From: Drosophila miranda
Taxonomy: Eukaryota > Arthropoda > Insecta > Diptera > Drosophilidae
Assembly: GCF_003369915.1 (NCBI RefSeq)
Contig: NW_022881603.1
Coordinates: forward strand, 6,183,249-6,247,248
Direction of reading: 5' to 3'
Length of the DNA stretch: 64,000 nucleotides
The first letter of the stretch is position 1, and every line of letters starts with the position of its first letter. The position numbers were made by a program, and so were the translations under genes. The notes below the pieces were generated by a model. That model was not told where the DNA came from. It worked only from the letters and a program-made list of their open reading frames with translations, and made no database searches. Positions 1 through 10,544 of the stretch are shown in pieces.

Positions 1-2517
1 GTGGGGCGAAATTCTGAGATATACGTTTTATAGTGAGATCTAACAGAAGTGCGGATACCAAATTTGGTTACTCTAGCCTTAATAGTCTCTGAGATTTGTG
101 GATGCCCCAGATTTTCGTCCTTTGCGGGGGCGGAAGGGGGTGTGGCGAAATTTGGACACGAAACGGTCAAGGTCCGATATCACAGGAGTGTGGATACCAA
201 ATTTGGTTGCTCTGGCTCTTATAGGTTCTGAGATCCTTGAACTCATATATTGCAATTTATATAACCGACCATGAAACCTGTGTGTTAGAGAGAGACAGAG
301 CGAGAAAGAATGAAATTGTTTTCTTGATTCTGGCTATAATCATTATTCGATCTGGTTCAGATTTTGCACTGTAGAAGATATGGTCATCCTCACCGATTCT
401 GCGTTTTTGGTTTTATCGTATCTTTAAAAATGTGGATGCCACAGATTTTCGTCTTTTGTGGGGGCGGAAGTGGGCGGGGCGAAGTTTTGAAATATTTTTG
501 TAGCAGTGACGTATCACAGAAGTCTGGATCCGAAACATCGTTGCTCTAGCTCTTATAGTCTTTGAGCACTAGGCGCTGAAGGGGACGGACGGACGGACGG
601 ACGGACGGACGGACGGACGGACGGACGGACAGACGGACAGACAGACAGGGCTCAATCGACACGGCTATTGATGCTGATCAAGAATATATATACTTTATGG
701 GGTCGGAAACGATTCATTCTGGACGTTACACACATCCACTTTTACCACAAATCTAATATACCCCAATACTCATTTTTAGTATCGGGTATAACGAGGGGGA
801 ACGTTGTGAGTTGCTGCGGAGACCGCAACTCTACAGTTATACCCGATACTAAGTCAGTATGGCTCTCCTCCGGCAGACGCCGCTAAAATTAAACGACACG
901 ACAAAGAGTGCGTGCGAGAGAGACAGAAAATCCGTCTGAGCGTGACGTCGGGTGCTGCGTAGCCAGTGCAAATTGATTTGTTCCTTTTGGCTAGAGCAAC
1001 CAAATTTGGTACCCACACTCCTAATATATCGGAACGAGACGAGTTTGTTTCAAAATTTCGCCACACCCCCTTCCGCCCCCGCAAAGGATGAACATCTGGG
1101 GATATTCACAAATCTCAGAGACTATTAAGGCTAGAGTAACCAAATTTGGTATCCGCACTCCTGTTAGATCTCACTTTAAAACGTATATCTCAAAATTTCG
1201 CCCCACCCCCTTCCGCCACACAAAGAACGAAAATCTGTTGCATCCACAATATTGAGGATACGAGAAAACTAAAAACGCAGAATCATAGACAATGATCATA
1301 TTTATCAGATTGCTGAATCTGGATCAGATCAGATTATTTTTATAGCCAAAAGGAACAAATCAATTTGCAGTGGCTACGCAGCGCCCGACGTCACGCTCAG
1401 ACTGATTTTCTGTCTCTCTCGCACGCACTCTTTGTCGTGTAGTTCAATATTAGCGGCGTCTGCCGGAGGAGAGCCATACTGACTTAGTATCGGGTATAAC
1501 TGTAGAGTTGCGGTGTCCGCTGCAACTCACAACGTTCCCCCTCGTTATACCCGATACTCAAAATGAGTATTGGGGTATATTAGATTTGTGGTAAAAGTGG
1601 ATGTGTGTAACGTCCAGAAAGAATCGTTTCCGACCCCATAAAGTATATATATTCTTGATCAGCATCAATAGCCGAGTCGATTGAGCCATGTCTGTCTGTC
1701 CGTCTGTCCGTCCGTCAGTCTGTCCGTCTGTCCGTCCCCTTCAGCGCCTAGTGCTCAAAGACTATAAGAGCGAGAGCAACGATGTTTTGGATCCAGACTT
1801 TTGTGATATGTCACTGCTACAAAAGTATTTCAAAACTTCGCCCCGCCCACTTCCGCCCCCACAAAGGACGAAAATCTGTGGCATCCACAGTTTTAAGGAT
1901 ATGAGAAAACCAAAAACGTAGAATTGTAGAGAGGATACGAGAAAACTAAAAACGCAGAATCATAGACAATGATCAGATTGCTAAATCTGGATCAGATCAG
2001 ATTATTTTTATAGCCAAAAGGAACAAATCAATTTGCAGTGGCTACGCAGCGCCCGACGTCACGCTCAGACTGATTTTCTGTCTTTCTCGCACGCACTCTT
2101 TGTCGTGTAGTTCAATATTAGCGGCGTCTGCCGGAGGAGAGCCATACTGACTTAGTATCGGGTATAACTGTAGAGTTGCGGTGTCCGCTGCAACTCACAA
2201 CGTTCCCCCTCGTTATACCCGATACTCAAAATGAGTATTGAAATATTTTTGTAGCAGTGACATATCACAGAAGTCTGGATCCAAAACATCGTTGCTCTAG
2301 CTCTTATAGTCTTTGAGCACTAGGCGCTGAAGGGGACGGACAGACGGACGGACGGACAGACGGACAGACAGACATGGCTCAATCGACTCGGCTATTGATG
2401 CTGATCAAGAATATATATACTTTATGGGGTCGGAAACGATTCCTTCTGGACGTTACACACATCCACTTTTACCACAAATCTAATATACCCCAATACTCAT
2501 TTTGAGTATCGGGGATA
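1..2517. repeat. Fold-back composite of ISY/DINE-1-like repeat fragments
   Basis: This stretch is built only from pieces of the ~1.1 kb unit that recurs through the window. Positions 1-790 are the 3' two-thirds of a unit in forward orientation, and 791-994 are the start of the next. At about 995 the orientation flips, and reverse copies run to 1545 and then 1546-2213. At about 2240 it flips back to forward until 2517. The reverse copy 1546-2213 lacks the middle of the unit. The arms can pair over hundreds of bases, so this is a large imperfect palindrome. No host coding sequence is visible. Short reading frames here are chance frames, one of them made by the GTCY microsatellite. Confidence 0.85.
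583..630. repeat. GGAC tetranucleotide microsatellite
   Basis: About twelve uninterrupted GGAC repeats are followed by mixed GGAC/AGAC copies. The tract sits at a fixed place in every ISY-like unit, as expected for the GTCY proto-microsatellite of mini-me/DINE-1 elements of flies. Confidence 0.95.
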
Positions 2518-3634
2518 ACGAGGGGGAACGTTGTGAGTTGCAGCGGACACCGCAACTCTACAGTTATACCCGATACTAAGTCAGTATGGCTCTCCTCCGG
2601 CAGAGCCGCTAATATTGAACTACACGACAAAGAGTGCGTGCGAGAGAGACAGAAAATCAGTCTGAGCGTGACGTCGGGCGCTGCGTAGCCACTGCAAATT
2701 GATTTGTTCCTTTTGGCTATAAAAATAATCTGATCTGATCCAGATTCAGCAATCTGATAAATATGATATGATATGATGAATAGACAATATGATTCTGCGT
2801 TTTTAGTTTTCTCGTATCCTCAATATTGTGGATGCAACAGATTTTCGTTCTTTGTGGGTGCGGAAGGGGGTGGGGCGAAATTTTGAGATATACGTTTTAA
2901 AGTGAGATCTAACAGGAGTGCGGATACCAAATTTGGTTACTCTAGCCTTAATAGTCTCTGAGATTTGTGAATATCCCCAGATGTTCATCCTTTGCGGGGG
3001 CGGAAGGGGGTGTGGCGAAATTTTGAAATAAACCCGTCTCGGTCCGATATATTAGGAGTGTGGATACCAAATTTGGTTGCTCTAGCTTTTATAGTCTCTG
3101 AGATCTAGGCGCTAATGTTTTACTCTAAGCAAAGCCGGCTATGCTACGTGTGTGTTAGAGAGAGACAGGGCGAGAAAAAATGAAATTGTTTTCTTGATAC
3201 TGGCTATAATAATAATACGATCTTATTCAAATTCTGCAGTCTAAAAGATATGGTCATTTTCTACGATTCTGCGTTTTTGGTTTTCTCGTATCCTTAAAAT
3301 TGTGGATACCACAGATTTTCGTCCTTTGTGGGGCGGAGTGGGCGGGGCGAAGTTTTGAAATATTTTTGTAGCAGTGACATATCACAGAAGTCTGGATCCA
3401 AAACATCGTTGCTCTAGCTCTTATAGTCTTTGAGCACTAGGCGCTGAAGGGGACGGACAGACGGACGGACGGACAGACGGACAGACAGACATGGCTCAAT
3501 CGACTCGGCTATTGATGCTGATCAAGAATATATATACTTTATGGGGTCGGAAACGATTCCTTCTGGACGTTACACACATCCACTTTTACCACAAATCTAA
3601 TATACCCCAATACTCATTTTGAGTATCGGGTATA
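2518..3634 (+). repeat. Complete ISY/DINE-1-like unit (array copy B)
   Basis: A full ~1.1 kb unit starts with ACGAGGGGGAACG and ends with GAGTATCGGGTATA. In order it holds a GAGTTGC/GCAACTC stem near the start, a GCGAGAGAGACAG motif, three related segments with the AAATTTGGT palindrome, a TTAGAGAGAGACAG motif, the GGAC microsatellite, a TATATATA run, and a terminal hairpin (TATACCCC..ATACTC against GAGTAT..GGGTATA). No coding capacity was seen. Copies abut head to tail with 3635-8356. Confidence 0.85.
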
Positions 3635-4278
3635 ACGAGGGGGAACGTTCTGAGTTGCAGCGGACACCGCAACTCTACAGTTATACCCGATACTAAGTCA
3701 GTATGGCTCTCCTCCGGCAGACGCCGCTAATATTGAACTACACGACAAAGAGTGCGTGCGAGAGAGACAGAAAATCAGTCTGAGCGTGACGTCGGGCGCT
3801 GCGTAGCCACTGCAAATTGATTTGTTCCTTTTGGCTATAAAAATAATCTGATCTGATCCAGATTCAGCAATCTGATAAATATGATCATTGTCTATGATTC
3901 TGCGTTTTTAGTTTTCTCGTATCCTCAATATTGTGGATGCAACAGATTTTCGTTCTTTGTGGGGTGAGATCTAACAGGAGTGCGGATACCAAATTTGGTT
4001 ACTCTAGCCTTATTAGTCTCTGAGATTTGTGAATATCCCCAGATGTTCATCCTTTGCGTGGGCGGAAGGGGGTGTGGCGAAATTTTGAAACAAACTCGTC
4101 TCGGTCCGATATATTAGGAGTGTGGATACCAAATTTGGTTGCTCTAGCTTTTATAGTCTCTGAGATCTAGGCGCTAATGTTTTACTCTAAGCAAAGCCGG
4201 CTATGCTACGTGTGTGTTAGAGAGAGACAGGGCGAGAAAAAATGAAATTGTTTTCTTGATGCTGGCTATAATAATAAT

Positions 4279-4283
4279 ACGAT
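4279..4283. other. Target-site duplication (ACGAT) of TRAM-like copy 1
   Basis: ACGAT precedes the 5' LTR and is repeated at 7898-7902 directly after the 3' LTR. Undisturbed units of the surrounding repeat carry ACGAT once at this position. Confidence 0.95.
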
Positions 4284-4657
4284 TGTTCGGAGCAGAACCC
4301 AGCCGATTAGCTGCTTGCCAAATAGCACCTAATTCTTGGCCCTCAGCCGCTTATTTTGTTTGTTACTTATGTCTATGTCACTCATTTGTTTGTTAAAGCT
4401 CTGCGCTTGCTTGCCCTGCTAAACGCTCTCTGCCAGCTCGCTCTTCGCTATCTCCGCTTTGCGTCTGCCTACCGACGTCGGCCGAGCGCTTAGCGTCGCT
4501 TAGCGATCGGAGCGGCAATGTAAAGGGCAGGCAAGCCACACTTGCAATTTGGATGTCACGCATTAAAGAACATATCGTAATTTTATTTCTGCGCCGAGTT
4601 TTATTTAATTCGAAATAATTAGTCGGCCGATTGGGGATAAAAAACATTATCTCCACA
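4284..4657 (+). repeat. 5' LTR of TRAM-like copy 1
   Basis: The 374-bp LTR begins TGTTCGGAGCAG and ends ATCTCCACA. It differs from the 3' LTR mainly at a small rearrangement around 4491-4510. Related LTRs occur at 7526, 14642 and 17709. Confidence 0.95.
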
Positions 4658-4664
4658 TAAAATT

Positions 4665-4681
4665 TGGTGACCCCGACGTGA
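4665..4681 (+). other. Primer-binding site of TRAM-like copy 1
   Basis: TGGTGACCCCGACGTGA lies 7 bp after the 5' LTR, and the same sequence follows the LTR of copy 2 at 15021. This is the expected tRNA primer position of a BEL/Pao element. Confidence 0.75.
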
Positions 4682-4715
4682 TAACTCTGCTTCGTTTCCG
4701 CTTTTTAAAGTCGCC

Positions 4716-5756
4716 TTGTGTGGCGATATCTGCAAAATGTACCGCTGTGTACGCGTTTCCCATCCCGATACGCACGTGCAGTGCATCCTATGGCGCAATG
4801 ACCCGAAGGAGGAGATTCAGGTGTTCAAGTGGGAGACTGTTACTTACGGAACCAAACCTGCCGCTTTCTTAGCAATTCGTGCTATGCATCAATTGGCAAA
4901 TGATGAAGAGTTGCGTTTTCCGCTTGGCGCTGATGTTGTTCGAAGAGATTTCTATGTCGATGATCTCATATCTGGAGGGGACAGCATTGATTCTGTCATC
5001 AAGATTCGTCAGCAGGTAAAGGAGCTACTTTCGAAAGGATGTTTTCCCATACGTAAATGGTGTTCCAATGAACCCGCTGCTTTGGAAGGCGTATCGGAGG
5101 CGGATCGCGAAAAGTTCCTTACCTTTCATGACGGGACTGAAGTAACCAAGGCGCTTGGTCTAGTTTGGGATCCCACCACGGACAATCTTCTGTTTAGCTT
5201 CGCTCACGTCGGAACCGCTGCAGGCCCAATATCGAAGCGTTCGGTCCTGTCTACACTAGCTAGGTTCTACGATCCTCTAGGGCTCATCTCTCCCATCATC
5301 ACAAAAGCTAAAATATTTATGCAGTCGCTATGGAACGAAAGCCTAAAGTTGAATTGGGACGAAGGCCTGCCCCAGGATCTACATACGACTTGCATTGAGC
5401 TGACTTCGCAGTTGTCGATGGTTAAAAACTTTAAGTTTCCACGTTACGTGCTTCGGCAGCAAGCCAGATTAGAAATGCACGCGTTTTGTGATGCGAGCCA
5501 AGCAGCATATGGCGCCTGTGTATACATGCGTTCGGAAGCTCTTGGCATTGTGCAAAGTCATCTCTTATGCTCTAAATCCAGAGTCGCGCCCTTGAAGAGT
5601 ATGACTATCCCCAAGCTTGAGCTGTCCGCTGCCCTCGTATTAGCCGAACTAGTGTCCACCATAGTTAAGGGATTATCAGCTCCATGCCAAATACATTGCT
5701 GGTCGGATTCGTCCATAGCCCTTGCCTGGATTCGAGAATCACCATTGAATTTCTAA
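4716..5756 (+). pseudogene. BEL/Pao pol fragment: reverse transcriptase C-half and RNase H
   Basis: The frame encodes the second half of a Pao-type reverse transcriptase, with the catalytic YVDD motif near residue 87 (DFYVDDLISGG). Family-typical blocks FYDPLGLISP and the RNase H segments FCDASQAAYGA and WSDSSIALAW follow. The first methionine is inside the RT domain, so the N-terminus of RT plus gag and protease are gone. The frame ends at a TAA at 5754-5756 within RNase H; the homologous sequence resumes in another frame at 5791, so a small deletion or shift separates them. This is a remnant of a polyprotein, not a functional gene. Confidence 0.85.
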
Positions 5757-5790
5757 TCGAGTTCAGCGGATTCAGGAGCTCACCGCTGGA

Positions 5791-6264
5791 ATGACTTGGC
5801 ATCACGTGCCCACAAAGTTGAATCCTGCCGACATCATATCACGTGGAGCCACGCCCGCTGAACTAATGGATAGCAGCCTTTGGATCTCTGGACCACCATT
5901 CTTGCGTCTTGAGAGCTTAGAGTGGCCTGCAGGCTTGCAATTGCCGACCGATGTACCAGAACGTCGTCATGCAGCATTGGTTGTTTCAAACGAAAGGGAT
6001 GTATCGTACGATTGCAAATTTCAAAACTCATTCGGATCCATGCAGCGCGTCTTTGCTTACATATATCGATTCTACATTCTCAAGGACAAAGGCATAGCGC
6101 GGTCGAAGGGTCAACTTACCGTAATCGACATCAAAAATGGTACGCATTTGCTCATAAGGGCAATACAGCAGCAACAATTTTCGGAAGAGATAAGGGCCCC
6201 TCGCCAGCAAACAGGCCCTACCCCCAAAAAGCACGATGGCCTCAATGAATCCATTTCTGGATAG
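5791..6264 (+). pseudogene. BEL/Pao pol fragment: RNase H end and integrase N-terminal linker
   Basis: The frame starts with WHHVPTKLNPADIISRG, the conserved end of BEL RNase H. It continues into the spacer before the integrase zinc-binding region. It overlaps the next fragment in a different frame, so another frameshift lies between about 6060 and 6240. It is part of the broken polyprotein of TRAM-like copy 1. Confidence 0.75.
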
Positions 6265-7552
6265 CTTTGGATTGCTGCGTGTTGGAGGCCGCCTCCAAAA
6301 TGCCGAATTGGACTACGACGCGAAGCACCCGATCCTGCTTCCTAAGGGACATCCTGTGACTGTCTCTATTATTATCTTCTTTCACGAAAGGTTTCTCCAC
6401 GCAGGAGCTCAAGGATTGCTCGGACTGCTCCGGCAAAAATTCTGGCCTATTGGTGGACGCAAATATGTTGCGGGAATCATTCGCAAATGTGTTAGATGCT
6501 TTCGTTTGAAGCCAGTGCTGAGGGAACATATCATGGGAAACTTGCCTGCGGATAGCGTAAGGACTAATCCAGCATTCCACACAACGGGCGTTGATTTTTG
6601 CGGACCCTTTTATCACAAGTCGGAAGTCAGAAGCAGGCCTCCTATCAAATGTTACATCGCTGTCTTCGTATGCTTTAGCACCAAAGCAACTCATTTGGAA
6701 GTCGTTCGGGATCTATCTACAGAATCCTTTCTGGCAGCATTAAGGCGTTTTATAAGTCTACGTCCCAAACCTCGAATCATCTGGTCAGACAACGCTACAA
6801 ATTTTGTAGGAGCAAAAAATGAGCTTTTGGAGCTTCGGCAAATGTTCCTCAGCGATCCTCATACGTCGGCTGTGTCACATCTCTGCGTTTCTAGTGGAAT
6901 CGACTGGAAATTCATCCCCCCTCGCTCACCTCATTTTGTAGGTTTGTGGGAGGCGGCTGTTAAAGCAGCTAAATATCATTTTCATCGCATCGTCGGGACC
7001 TACATTTTTACTCTTGATGAAATTCAGACCTTGGCTTGTGAAATCTCTGCTTTGTTAAATTCCCGTCCGCTTTATGCAATTACAGAAAGTCCCGATGATC
7101 TAGATGTGCTCACGCCAAACCACTTTCTCAATGGAGCCCCGAAAGCTGCATTCGACGAGCCAGATGTGGCGCATCTCCGGGTCTACCTACTTAGTCGATG
7201 GCAGCGGCTGTGTCAAATGAAGCAGGCGTTTTGGCGAAAATGGAGCACGGCGTATCTTTCGATTCTTCAGGAGCGGAGCAAGTGGCGGTCATCGTCTCCA
7301 AACATCAAGCTAGGAGCGCTCGTCATGATCAAGGAGGAAACGCTGCCACCATTAAGGTGGCCGCTTGGCCGCATTGAGAGCGTCATCCCAGGAAAAGATG
7401 GAACCATCAGAGTAGCCGTCATCCGCACTCAAAAAGGCCTTTTCAAGAGGGCCGTTGGAGAAATAGCGGTTCTGCCCCTTCAGGATGGATCTGTTGAAAG
7501 CCTTTGCCTTCCAACGGGGGGTGAATGTTCGGAGCAGAACCCAGCCGATTAG
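6236..7552 (+). pseudogene. BEL/Pao integrase fragment
   Basis: A 438-codon open frame carries a zinc-binding region (H..H then C-V-R-C near residues 85-88) and a DDE integrase core: GVDFCGPF, WSDNATNFVGA and PHFVGLWEAAVKAA give the three acidic residues. A C-terminal domain (GALVMIKEE, RWPLGRIE) follows. It would cut and join element cDNA into host DNA. The end of the frame runs into the 3' LTR, which is usual. Without the upstream polyprotein parts it is not independently functional. Confidence 0.85.
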
Positions 7553-7897
7553 CTGCTTGCCAAATAGCACCTAATTCTTGGCCCTCAGCCGCTTATTTTG
7601 TTTGTTACTTATGTCTACGCCACTCATTTGTTTGTTAAAGCTCTGCGCTTGCTTGCCCTGCTAAACGCTCTCTGCCAGCTCGCTCTTCGCTATCTCCGCT
7701 TTGTGTCTGCCTACCGACGTCGGCCGAGCGAAGCTGCGCTTAGCGATCGGAACGGCAATGTAAAGGGCAGGCAAGCCACACTTGCAATTTGGATGTCACG
7801 CATTAAAGAACATATCGTAATTTTATTTCTGCGCCGAGTTTTATTTAATTCGAAATAATTAGTCGGCCGATTGGGGATAAAAAACATTATCTCCACA
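7526..7897 (+). repeat. 3' LTR of TRAM-like copy 1
   Basis: This 372-bp copy of the LTR is preceded by the purine run CGGGGGGTGAA, which is the polypurine tract. It is followed by the ACGAT duplication. Confidence 0.95.
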
Positions 7898-8132
7898 ACG
7901 ATCTTATTCAAATTCTGCAGTCTAAAAGATATGGTCATTCTCTACGATTCTGCGTTTTTGGTTTTCTCATATCTTTAAAATTGTGGATACCACAGATTTT
8001 CGTCCTTTGTGGGGGCGGAGTGGGCGGGGCGAAGTTTTGAAATATTTTTGTAGCAGTGACATATCACAGAAGTCTGGATCCAAAACATCGTTGCTCTAGC
8101 TCTTATAGTCTTTGAGCACTAGGCGCTGAAGG

Positions 8133-8192
8133 GGACGGACGGACGGACGGACGGACGGACGGACGGACGGACGGACGGACGGACGGACGGAC
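8133..8192. repeat. Long GGAC microsatellite
   Basis: Fifteen perfect GGAC copies lie in array copy C of the ISY-like unit. This is the longest pure tract in the window; other units carry shorter, AGAC-interrupted versions. Confidence 0.95.
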
Positions 8193-8356
8193 GGACAGAC
8201 GGACAGACAGACAGGGCTCAATCGACTCGGCTATTGATGCTAATCAAGAATATATATACTTTATGGGGTCGGAAACGATTCCTTCTGGACGTTACACACA
8301 TCCACTTTAACCACAAATCTAATATACCCCAATACTCATTTTGAGTATCGGGTATA

Positions 8357-9456
8357 ACGAGGGTGAACGTTGTGAGTTGCTGCGGACACCGCAACTCTAC
8401 GGTTATACCCGATACTAAGTCAGTATGGCTCTCCTCCGGCAGACGCCGCTAATATTAAACGACACGACAAGGAGTGCGTGCGAGAGAGACAGAAAATCAG
8501 TCTGAGCGTGAAGTCGGGTGCTGCGTAGCCAGTGCAAATTGATTTGTTCCTTTTGGCTATAAAAATGATCTGATCTGATCCAGATTCAGCAATCTGATAT
8601 ATATGATCATTATCTATGATTCTGCGTTTTTAGTTTTCTCGTATCCTCAATATTGTGGATGCAACAGATTTTCGTCCTTTGTGGGGGCGGAAGGGGGTGG
8701 GGCGAAATTTTGAGATATACGTTTTATTATAAGATCTAACAGGAGTGCGGATACCAAATTTGGTTACTCTAGCGTTAATAGTCTCTGAGATTTGTGAATA
8801 TCCCCAGATTTTCATCCTTTGCGGGGGCGGAAGGGGTTGTGGCGAAATTTTGAAACAAACTCGTCTCGGTCCGATATATTAGGAGTGTGGATACCAAATT
8901 TGGTTGCTCTAGCTTTTGTAGTCTCTGAGATCTAGGCGCTAATGTTTTACTCTAAGCAAAGCCGCCTATGCTACGTGTGTGTTAGAGAGAGACAGGGCGA
9001 GAAAAAATGAAATTGTTTTCTTGATGCTGGCTATAATAATAATACGATCCAATTCAGATTCCGCAGTCTTAAAGATATGGTCATTCTCTACAATTCTACG
9101 TTTTTGGTTTTCTCATATCTTTAAAATTGTGGATGCCACAGATTTTCGTCCTTTGTAGGGGCGGAAGTGGGCGGGGCGAAGTTTTGAAACATTTTTGTAG
9201 CAGTGACATATCACAGAAGTCTGGATCCAAAACATCGTTGCTCTAGCTCTTATAGTCTTTGAGCACTAGGCGCTGAAGGGGACGGACAGACGGACAGACG
9301 GACGGACGGACAGACAGACAGGGCTGAATCGACTCGGCTATTGATGCTGATCAAGAATATATATATACTTTATGGGGTCGGAAACGATTCCTTCTGGACG
9401 TTACACACATCCACTTTTACCACAAATCGAATATACCCCAATACTTATTTTGGATA
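8357..9456 (+). repeat. ISY/DINE-1-like unit (array copy D)
   Basis: This ~1.1 kb unit directly abuts copy C. Its last bases (about 9446-9456) are altered where the R1/LOA-type element begins. Confidence 0.8.
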
Positions 9457-10152
9457 TTCCTCAATGTTATCACGCTATCGTAGAATTTTCTCACAACTTC
9501 CAAGTGCAATGGGAGACCAATTGTGTATAAGTATCTCGGGTACTAAACGGGGTTTGGTTTATTTTATTCTAATGTTTTTCGTTTCAATCACAATCACACG
9601 TTCCTGTTATTGTTACAAGATTCAGTTCTCCTCAACTGATCTGAGCTGCAGTTGAACTGCGTGATAGTCGGGCTAATCGCGGTCTGGTACTGTGCGCTGT
9701 GTAACTGTGTTATTATTTGGTGTCTCGGCTCACTACGGCTACGGTTAGTGCTGCTGGGTGGTTAGGGGACGGGACGACGGAACAGGCGAACGACAGTGTC
9801 GCGACAGCCAGGGCATTTCTTGTCCTGGTCAAAACATCGGCAGCAGCAAATAAGCCAGTCAGTACTGCGCCCGCACAAGACATCCAGCGCGACGAAGATA
9901 CGAGTTCAAGTGAAGCAAACGAACGACCTTACTTATTATTTTTTGTTGTACTTATCTCTTATGCGCTCTGCTACATGCACGGTGAATATATGTAAATATA
10001 TATGAATATATGTGCATACATATATGTATGGCGCATATATATGTATTATATTTTGTCCCCGACAACGGCGTTTGATCACTCACAGCTGTTCGGTTCGAAT
10101 GAACTGACTGCAAAGTTTACGACTTGAATCCCTCGCATACGAACACACAAAA

Positions 10153-10179
10153 TACACACACACACACACACACACACAC
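10153..10179. repeat. CA dinucleotide microsatellite
   Basis: About thirteen AC repeats lie next to the junction where the ORF2 remnant begins. The run is probably at or near an internal deletion point. Confidence 0.9.
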
Positions 10180-10227
10180 TGTTTGCGATCGAAGGGTCCC
10201 AACAAACTTTCGATCTCACCTATGCCA

Positions 10228-10544
10228 GCAGCACGCTGGCCCGGCACGCCCGATGGAGGATCAGCGACGTATATACTGCCAGCGACCACGAGGCCATACT
10301 ATGCACCCTGGGCACCCTTGCCCGATCGAGAGGTACCCCGTTCCGGCATGGGAAGGCGTACCGACAGGACACGCTGAGGGCCCAAGCCTTCGCAAGCGCC
10401 AACGGAGCCAACGATATGGCGACCAAATTGGCGGACGCACTTGAAGGCGCCTGCGACCAGAGCATGCTACCGAGAGGGACGTTCCGGAAGCACAAGGATC
10501 CAGTTTTCTGGTGGAGCGAAGCGATTGCGGTTCTCCGTACTGCC
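10228..10544 (+). pseudogene. ORF2 remnant: end of endonuclease and linker
   Basis: In the frame that reads LARHARWRISDVYTASDHE, the sequence shows the C-terminal SDH motif of an APE-type endonuclease, followed by the linker towards the reverse transcriptase (KHKDPVFWWSEAIAVLR). The frame is lost at about 10540, where the linker continues in the frame of the next feature. A frameshift therefore separates them. Confidence 0.6.

Larger units (their letters stand above)
4284..7897 (+). mobile_element. BEL/Pao LTR retrotransposon, TRAM-like copy 1 (gag-deleted)
   Basis: Two LTRs (4284-4657 and 7526-7897) flank an internal region that begins with a primer-binding site and ends with a G-rich polypurine tract just before the 3' LTR. 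The 5-bp target duplication ACGAT (4279-4283 and 7898-7902) proves a single clean insertion. The internal region starts within the reverse transcriptase; gag, protease and the RT N-terminus are missing. The RNase H to integrase junction is also damaged. The LTR length fits my memory of TRAM from the D. miranda neo-Y, but I could not check this. Confidence 0.92.
3635..8356 (+). repeat. ISY/DINE-1-like unit (array copy C) split by a BEL element
   Basis: The unit runs 3635-4283 and resumes at 7903-8356, about 1.1 kb when the insertion is left out. The flanking sequence on the two sides joins exactly as in the uninterrupted copies. The BEL element between them therefore landed in an existing unit. 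Confidence 0.85.

Noticed and set aside
1688..1921. Open frame with repeated CPSVRPS residues
   Set aside because: It is a translation of the GTCY microsatellite inside an ISY-like unit; it recurs wherever the repeat does.
2803..2988. Recurrent ~60-codon frames (for example KFGIRTPVRSH) in repeat units
   Set aside because: They occur in every ISY-like unit with different breaks and show no coding constraint.
7598..7858. 86-codon frame seen in each BEL LTR (also at 14714 and 17781)
   Set aside because: It lies wholly inside the LTR and is repeated only because the LTR is repeated; no domain or start context supports a gene.
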